From: Alopecurus myosuroides
Lineage: Eukaryota > Streptophyta > Magnoliopsida > Poales > Poaceae
Reading direction: 5' to 3'
Assembly (NCBI GenBank): GCA_028641055.1
Contig: CM054058.1
Location: 498,869,919-498,933,918 of the forward strand
DNA length: 64,000 nucleotides
Part shown: positions 59,006-64,000 of the stretch, one piece after another
Layout of the letters: every line of letters begins with the position of its first letter
Position numbering within the stretch: position 1 is the first letter of the stretch
Translations under genes and position numbers: made by a program
Notes under the pieces: model-generated
What the model was told of the DNA's origin: nothing
Databases searched by the model: none
Seen by the model: only the letters and a program-made list of their open reading frames with translations

Positions 59006-60343
59006 AAAGAGGGCATCTTCTACTTCTTGATCGGATAGCGGTGTCCAAATTTTCGTACATAACTTCAGTAATTCGAGGCTGTACCAAATCAGTAACCAGC
59101 CTCGGTGTAATGTCTAACTCAGCTGCAAAAAGGTTTTTGTAAAAAACAGCCGCATCCCGCTCCATACCCTTTTGATCGGAAACAACCGACCCATCCTCCA
59201 GCTGCAATGATCTGATCTTGTTTTGTCTCGTTCTTTCTTTTGCTTTAGCATGGAAAAATGATGTATTACGATCACCCTCCTTTAACCATTGAACCCTGGA
59301 CCTTTGCTTTGCCATAATCTCATCTCTAGATAACAGCTCAGAAATTCTATTCATTAGTTTCTTTTCTGCCTTCGACGGGCCACTTCCAATCGATCTACTT
59401 CTCATAGCCTCTAATCTTCCTCTCATATTCTTCAATTGTCTTTTAACATCACCAAATTTGTTTCTGTTCCAACATTGAAGTTGATTTCGGACCACACCTA
59501 GAGCAGCCGAGACCTCAGCCAAATTTCCTTCACATGGAGCCCAAGCATTTTCCACCACGGTAACATATTTATCATGCCTAGTCCATGCCTCTTCAAACTG
59601 AAAAGGACATGGGCCATTTTTTGAGTCTGCCGTATTGGATCGCTGTACCGAAATCAGCAAGCCACAGTGACCCGATTCCGTGGTTTGTATATGAGCCACG
59701 CGCGAGTTCGCGAAAATATCCAGGAACTGCTCATCCCCGAGCCCTCTGTCCAAACGCACCTTTATATTTCTGTTACCATGCTGTCTATTATCCATGTGAA
59801 CGGAAGTCCCGAGAACCCAAGATCCGTGAAACGACAAATGTCAATAGCATCACGGAAACCTTCCATCATCCATTGTTGCCTTCTATTGCCGCCAAACTGT
59901 TCATTTCCATGAATCACTTCATTAAAATCACCCGCAAACAACCACAGGCTATCACGCTCAGTCCTCAAGTACTCTAGTAATTCCCAGCTCCTCTTTCTTC
60001 TAGATCTTACTGGATCTCCGTAAAACCCAGTAAACCTCCACTCTTCTGTACCGACCCTGTCATTCTGGACTAACACATCAATATGCGAATTACTGAAAGA
60101 ATTTAAACTGACCTTGGAGTCATTGTTCCAATAGAGGGCTAGACCACCACTCAACCCTTCACTCTTCATAGCAAACGCATTCTGGAAACCCAAACTAAAT
60201 CTCAACTCCTTCGCTCTCCTTTCTGACAACTTGGTCTCAGAGAGAAAGACCAAGCTGGGGCGATGCAACTTTACCAAGTTGCCAATTTCCTGAACTGTCT
60301 CAAGCCGCCCGCAGCCCCGACAGTTCAAGCTGAATAGATTCAT
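58992..60343 (-). pseudogene. LINE ORF2 endonuclease and linker
   Basis: Starts at ATG 60343, overlapping the ORF1 stop as ATGA. The first frame (60343-59762) is the APE-type endonuclease: LFSLNCRGCGR, FLSETKLSERR (catalytic Glu), GGLALYWNN, and LFAGDFNEVIHG (catalytic Asp, Asn). A frameshift near 59800 moves into the frame 59837-58992 with VRLDRGLGDEQF, ESGHCGLLI (the terminal Asp-His motif altered) and a Lys/Arg-rich linker (RVQWLKEGDRNTSFFHAKA). In the family this domain nicks the target DNA. Confidence 0.9.
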
Positions 60344-61304
60344 TGGACCCAGCGGTCTCCCTCGAGAGGAGCCGCCGATGTGCTATCGTTTGAGTACGAA
60401 CTGTTAATCTCTCCAACCTTCTTGGTTCTCTTAGTGATTCTCTCTTTCGAATATGTTGGTGGTGGTGGAGGAACCCGGCCACCCGAGCCCTCATTAGCCT
60501 CAACCCTCCCGTGCTTGTCATTGCCTTGCACTATATCGAAATCTAGTTTTTTTGCATTACTCGAAACTGTGTCACGGCCTAGTCCATCCAATTCCTCTGA
60601 TCTTACATCTGCTACAACTTTCATCGGACTTGAGGCAGTATCGTTGACATCCTCCTCGTCATCCATATCATCTGATCTTCTTTTCTGATTATAATTTGCC
60701 ATATCCCTTCCTCGACCTCTCCCTCCTGTTCTCCCCATGAAGCCACCCCTATAACTGAATTGTCCCGGTTGCACTCTCCTTTTTGCAATAAGCCACTTCC
60801 CATATTGGATTGCTTTCTGATCATGCACACCGTCTCCACATTCCTCTAGGTCGTGGCCCATAATGCCACAAACATCACAAAAGAACCCTATTTTCTCATA
60901 TTTTACATGCAGCAGCTCCCTTTTACCACCTACATTCAGCGGAGCAAACCTGATTAGTGGGGACTTGACATCGATGCTTGCCCGTATGCGGACATAATCT
61001 CCTTCAAAATAACGCACTGGATTCATCTCCACATTTTGAACTTTTCCAATTCTCCTAGCCAATTCATCGACCACTTTGTTAACAAGGTAGACCTCTGGTA
61101 TTGAGTGTATCTGCGCCCAGATATTTGTCCGCTCCAATTTAACATCTTTAGGGTTTGATAGTCCATCATATCCCGCAATAATCACCACTAATTTCTTGAA
61201 TAACCAAGGTCCCTGATGCATCACCTTGTTCCAGTCTCCTAGACAGAAAAATTTAAAGGTGAATAAGTTGTCATCTACCTCTCTCATCTCCGGATCATGT
61301 GCCA
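60340..61304 (-). pseudogene. LINE ORF1, 5'-truncated
   Basis: Encodes the RNA-binding partner protein. Residues about 10-75 are the latter half of the DUF4283 domain (FKFFCLGDWNKVMHQGPWLF). A CCHC knuckle FFCDVCGIMGHDLEEC (C148, C151, H156, C161) and an Arg/Gly-rich stretch (GRTGGRGRGR) follow, then an acidic, Ser-rich tail. The first half of DUF4283 is missing. The apparent start codon (61320) lies outside the LINE, in the target duplication and flank. The stop overlaps the ORF2 ATG by ATGA. Confidence 0.85.
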
Positions 61305-61446
61305 GTGGGGGACAATTCATTGCTTAAAAAGTGAGCGCTCCAACCCCCAACCAGCGCCCATGCGCTGTCTAGGCACGTCCATGTGAAATATACATTGGTA
61401 CACGTTGAAACCGATGAAAAATATACCATGATATATAGAATCATGA
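61305..61446. other. flank between LINE and host gene
   Basis: Begins with the right target duplication of the LINE (61305-61318). The rest is unique sequence; no gene or repeat recognised. It may contain the 3' untranslated region of the minus-strand gene. Confidence 0.5.
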
Positions 61447-61485
61447 TGCCACGAAATAACTCTTTTTTTTTGCCACGAAATAACT
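61447..61485 (-). repeat. 15-bp duplication flanking a bare oligo(T) tract
   Basis: TGCCACGAAATAACT occurs at 61447-61461 and again, unchanged, at 61471-61485. Only CTTTTTTTT lies between. The layout is that of a LINE- or SINE-mediated insertion reduced to its tail (oligo(A) on the minus strand). The right copy overlaps the stop codon (61484-61486) of the neighbouring gene without changing it. Confidence 0.8.
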
Positions 61486-63682
61486 AAACATCTTCATCAA
61501 AACTATATGTAAAAATATAATCAGGCTCAGGCTTGGGCCTGTCGGGCTTTTCGATAATTCCGGCGTGCGTCATGAAAGCCCATATATGGGTGATGAGTTC
61601 GCCGCCGGTGGCGAGATACTTGACGTGGACCATGGCGTTATCCGCTGGGGCAAGACATAGCAGCAGCTCAACCCACATATCGGATAGCAATTCCCACCGC
61701 TCGGCGTCTAACATGTTAGATAGTTGCCTGGCCAGCCTGATGCCGTCGGAGAAGATCTCTACTTCATACACACCGGCCTCCTCCGGCGGCACTTGGTGGT
61801 CTTCAATTTCGCTCAGCGTAGAGAACATATTACGCTTGGAGCTGTAACGTTGGCGCCTGATGAATTGGCGCACTCTGAATTGCAGGGCTTCCGTCAACTG
61901 CCGCATCTCGTAGATCTGGTCCGTCAGCTGGTCCGACACCAGCTCTGGCGTTTGGAACAGCAGGTAGGCACAGTAGTTGGAGATGGTGGTGGCCACCTCA
62001 TAGTGCTCCGGGATATTCATCTCTTCATTTTGGTAGGCTTCCTGGTTAATTGTGGTGGCGATGTGCCACGCCAGGATTGTGCCCACGAGGCCATACGGGT
62101 ACCGCGACGTGCAGGGGCGGAAATACTGGGTCTGGAAGAGATTCTCGTGCTTCTTGAGCGTAGCGTCTCCATGCTTGAGGTTGGACAGGACGTCCGAGTC
62201 CGACCAGACTAGGCGATGGATGGCCTTCTTCACCGTAAAGGGGAGGTCTGGGCGAGTGACCGTCCTTATCCGGCTGAGCTGATCCTTGATCCATGTGTGC
62301 AGCCAAGGCATGCGCGCCAGCCAGGAGCGCTCGTCGTCGAAGCAGCCGTGCAGGAGGGAGTACTGCCCCACTGAGTTGCTCCAGTAACTCACTGTGAGCG
62401 TCGCGCGGCACATGATCTCCAGGACGAGCTTCTCCATGGCGCTCCACGAATGCTTGTTGCCACGTACATACCGGCACACCATCTTCACCTTGTGCCAGTC
62501 CGACAGCACCAGCGACAGGTACTGATACAGCTCCAGGATCACGAACATGACGATCACGTATCTGGCCAACCACACGTCAAACAGCCCCATGGTGACGCCA
62601 CCGTCGTCGCTATTCCTGCGATGAGCTTGTTGCAACGCCGGGGACAGGAGAGTAGCCAGGCTCAGCGACAGGGACGCCAGGAATATTGCTGTTTCCGGGA
62701 CCAGAGACTCCTTGGGCGACGGGCACATACCATAGAAGAAGTCGTAGAGAAACGCCAGCTCCACCTCCGTCACCCGGTACATCAGCTTGGGGTCCAGTGA
62801 TCTATTGCAGAGGACACTTGGGACAGAGCCGCGCGGCGGTTTCCCGGAGAGGCGTCGCCGGAGCAGCTTGAACAGCGCGAACGAGAGGCACAGCTCCTTG
62901 AGCTTGTCCTTGCTTCCCAAAACGTCACACCCCCACACTCTTTCCACCGTGACGAGGCTGTCGTCGGGGACCTCTATCTTGTACTCCGTGCAGCCCCGCT
63001 GCACCTCCTTTAGGCCCGTCACCACGTACTTGCACCTCGACATGTCCATGGTATCCCTCCGTTCCCAGGTGGTTCCCTCTTGCTCCTGCTCCTGGGCCTG
63101 CGCCATGTACCTTGACAAGACCCAGTTCTCCTCCGAGAGGATTCGGTCCTGGCCAGTTGCCACAAGGAGGCTCCTCAGGCGCAACCCCAACTTGGCCACG
63201 TTGAGCACCCAGAGCAGCAGCAGCAGGATCTGCAGCTGCCGCGCTAGGAACCTGCCGTAGGAAACAAGAAGGAGGAGGACGTAGAGGACCTGCGTTCCCT
63301 GGTTGAGCACGGTGCGGGCCTGCTTCTTGTCGGAGTGGTCGACGCTGGAAGCGAAGATGCCGTCGGCGCAGCCAATCAGGAAGCACGCCCACACCACCAC
63401 CAGGTCGTTGCCCAAGGACCCGGACTGGATCAGCCCAATCGTGTAGGACACCGCTGGGTAACACAGCATCAGCGCCATCCACACAAGAAACCTGAAGGCA
63501 GCGCTGCGGCTCGTACGGCGGCCGGAGCCGAGGAAGACGAGCATGGCGAGGAGGACGCAGCTCACCGTAACCAGCACTTCCACGCGGACCAGGAGGCCTT
63601 GCGGGCTTACTGCCCAGGCCCTCGCCAGGTGGGTGGCGTTTCGGACCACAGACAACTCCTCCATCTTCGACGGGACAGGCAA
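61484..63682 (-). CDS. DUF4220/DUF594 membrane protein
   Basis: An intact single-exon frame of 732 codons. About seven hydrophobic segments are visible: residues about 30-50, 62-82, 92-108, 131-145, 150-166, 330-350 and 375-395. This matches the DUF4220 membrane region typical of a large grass gene family. The C-terminus has the DUF594 signature: LSDMWVELLLCLAP, VHVKYLATGGELITHIWAF, HAGIIEK. The length fits the family (about 650-750). Function is unknown for the family; location is inferred to be a membrane, with the long region between the two transmembrane groups and the C-terminus soluble. A second in-frame ATG (MEELSVV, 63664) is also plausible. GC-rich coding with no stops suggests a functional gene. 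Confidence 0.92.
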   Translation of the reverse strand: MPVPSKMEELSVVRNATHLARAWAVSPQGLLVRVEVLVTVSCVLLAMLVFLGSGRRTSRSAAFRFLVWMALMLCYPAVSYTIGLIQSGSLGNDLVVVWACFLIGCADGIFASSVDHSDKKQARTVLNQGTQVLYVLLLLVSYGRFLARQLQILLLLLWVLNVAKLGLRLRSLLVATGQDRILSEENWVLSRYMAQAQEQEQEGTTWERRDTMDMSRCKYVVTGLKEVQRGCTEYKIEVPDDSLVTVERVWGCDVLGSKDKLKELCLSFALFKLLRRRLSGKPPRGSVPSVLCNRSLDPKLMYRVTEVELAFLYDFFYGMCPSPKESLVPETAIFLASLSLSLATLLSPALQQAHRRNSDDGGVTMGLFDVWLARYVIVMFVILELYQYLSLVLSDWHKVKMVCRYVRGNKHSWSAMEKLVLEIMCRATLTVSYWSNSVGQYSLLHGCFDDERSWLARMPWLHTWIKDQLSRIRTVTRPDLPFTVKKAIHRLVWSDSDVLSNLKHGDATLKKHENLFQTQYFRPCTSRYPYGLVGTILAWHIATTINQEAYQNEEMNIPEHYEVATTISNYCAYLLFQTPELVSDQLTDQIYEMRQLTEALQFRVRQFIRRQRYSSKRNMFSTLSEIEDHQVPPEEAGVYEVEIFSDGIRLARQLSNMLDAERWELLSDMWVELLLCLAPADNAMVHVKYLATGGELITHIWAFMTHAGIIEKPDRPKPEPDYIFTYSFDEDV

Positions 63683-64000
63683 CGACTATCTGGTTTAGGC
63701 TAGTAATGCATCTGTATGTCACGGCATGGACGATGAGGTTGTACTCTGTTTCAGCTGCAGACTCTCTTGCTTTCATAATTTGTCAACTCCGAAGCCCCCA
63801 TCAACTCCGAGCCATTATTCTATCGGAACCTAGAACATGTTCAGCATTATGTTAGGTCAATGTTCATTTCCTGTTTGCATCGGTCGATTAAACTATATCC
63901 AATTATTGCAGATGACTTCAGCGCAGATCAAGTCAAGAAGTCGCCATGTGAATCGAGCCACAGCTGTGCACAACCACTGGCCGGGTACAAATTTAATCAG
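63683..64000. other. upstream flank of the DUF4220/DUF594 gene
   Basis: About 320 bases 5' of the gene, expected to hold its promoter and 5' untranslated region. I see no convincing TATA box or regulatory motif. No other gene recognised. Confidence 0.4.

Larger units (their letters stand above)
56132..61304 (-). mobile_element. 5'-truncated L1-type LINE retrotransposon
   Basis: 5173 bp. The 3' end is marked by a six-base oligo(A) (plus-strand TTTTTT, 56132-56137). Target duplication GTGGAGGACAATTC (56118-56131) and GTGGGGGACAATTC (61305-61318) match at 13 of 14. On the minus strand it holds ORF1 (nucleic-acid binding), then endonuclease, RT, zf-RVT and an RNase H domain, the plant L1/RIL order. 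ORF1 lacks its start, as expected for 5' truncation during target-primed insertion. Frameshifts in ORF2 make it inactive. Confidence 0.92.

Noticed and set aside
62925..63776. 283-codon minus-strand frame overlapping the DUF4220/DUF594 gene
   Set aside because: It is the alternative frame of a GC-rich coding region, Pro/Gly/Arg-rich and without domains. The 732-codon frame carries the family motifs.

Overview
The window is nuclear DNA of a grass, most likely a Triticeae species (wheat, barley, Aegilops or rye type). It is almost entirely nested transposable elements. The evidence is a BARE/Angela-type Copia LTR and leader, a Gypsy element with a Fatima-like gag, long CACTA elements with GCGCCACG or CCGGGACCAATG subterminal repeats, a plant L1-type LINE, and a grass-type DUF4220/DUF594 gene. 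Nothing points to a prokaryote. There are no CRISPR arrays, operons or rRNA genes.

Layout, left to right. (1) 1-1394: unclassified sequence, probably the eroded end of a class II element. (2) 1395-10757: an old Copia-like element (LTR, primer-binding site, UBN2-type gag). A complete 6.7-kb minus-strand Copia element (3249-9948, TSD TTAAA) splits its gag. (3) 10758-14087: a BARE/Angela-type LTR, primer-binding site and leader. (4) 14088-about 18870: a Gypsy element inserted into that leader, with LTR, two gag frames, and decayed protease and RT. It is cut off and joined to the 3' end of a CACTA element (about 18871-19114). (5) about 19425-54970: a giant CACTA element. Its transposase pseudogene (20147-43193) is split by a 19.5-kb array made of four LTRs and three internal domains of one non-coding LTR retrotransposon (20945-40477, one TSD pair TGTCC). 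Its second gene (46010-53017, Ulp1-like) is split by a 3.2-kb non-autonomous CACTA (46283-49466, TSD AGA). A small viroplasmin-domain ORF and two tandem long hairpins lie near its 3' end. (6) 54971-55165: a beta-amylase exon fragment directly at the CACTA border. (7) 55166-56117: degenerate tandem repeats with an inserted short element. (8) 56132-61304: a 5'-truncated L1-type LINE on the minus strand with a 14-bp TSD. (9) 61484-63682: an intact single-exon gene for a DUF4220/DUF594 membrane protein, the only host gene that looks functional. Its stop codon overlaps a 15-bp duplication flanking a bare oligo(T) tract.

The elements do not form a pathway; they record successive insertions. The observations I rate highest are the four-LTR tandem retrotransposon; the Copia element whose gag start codon lies inside its LTR, with a predicted intron across the LTR/internal junction and no recognisable primer-binding site; the same leader motif before both genes of the large CACTA; the tandem hairpins; and the oligo(T)-only insertion scar at the stop codon of the host gene. 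Family names come from recognition of protein and terminal motifs, not from a database search.
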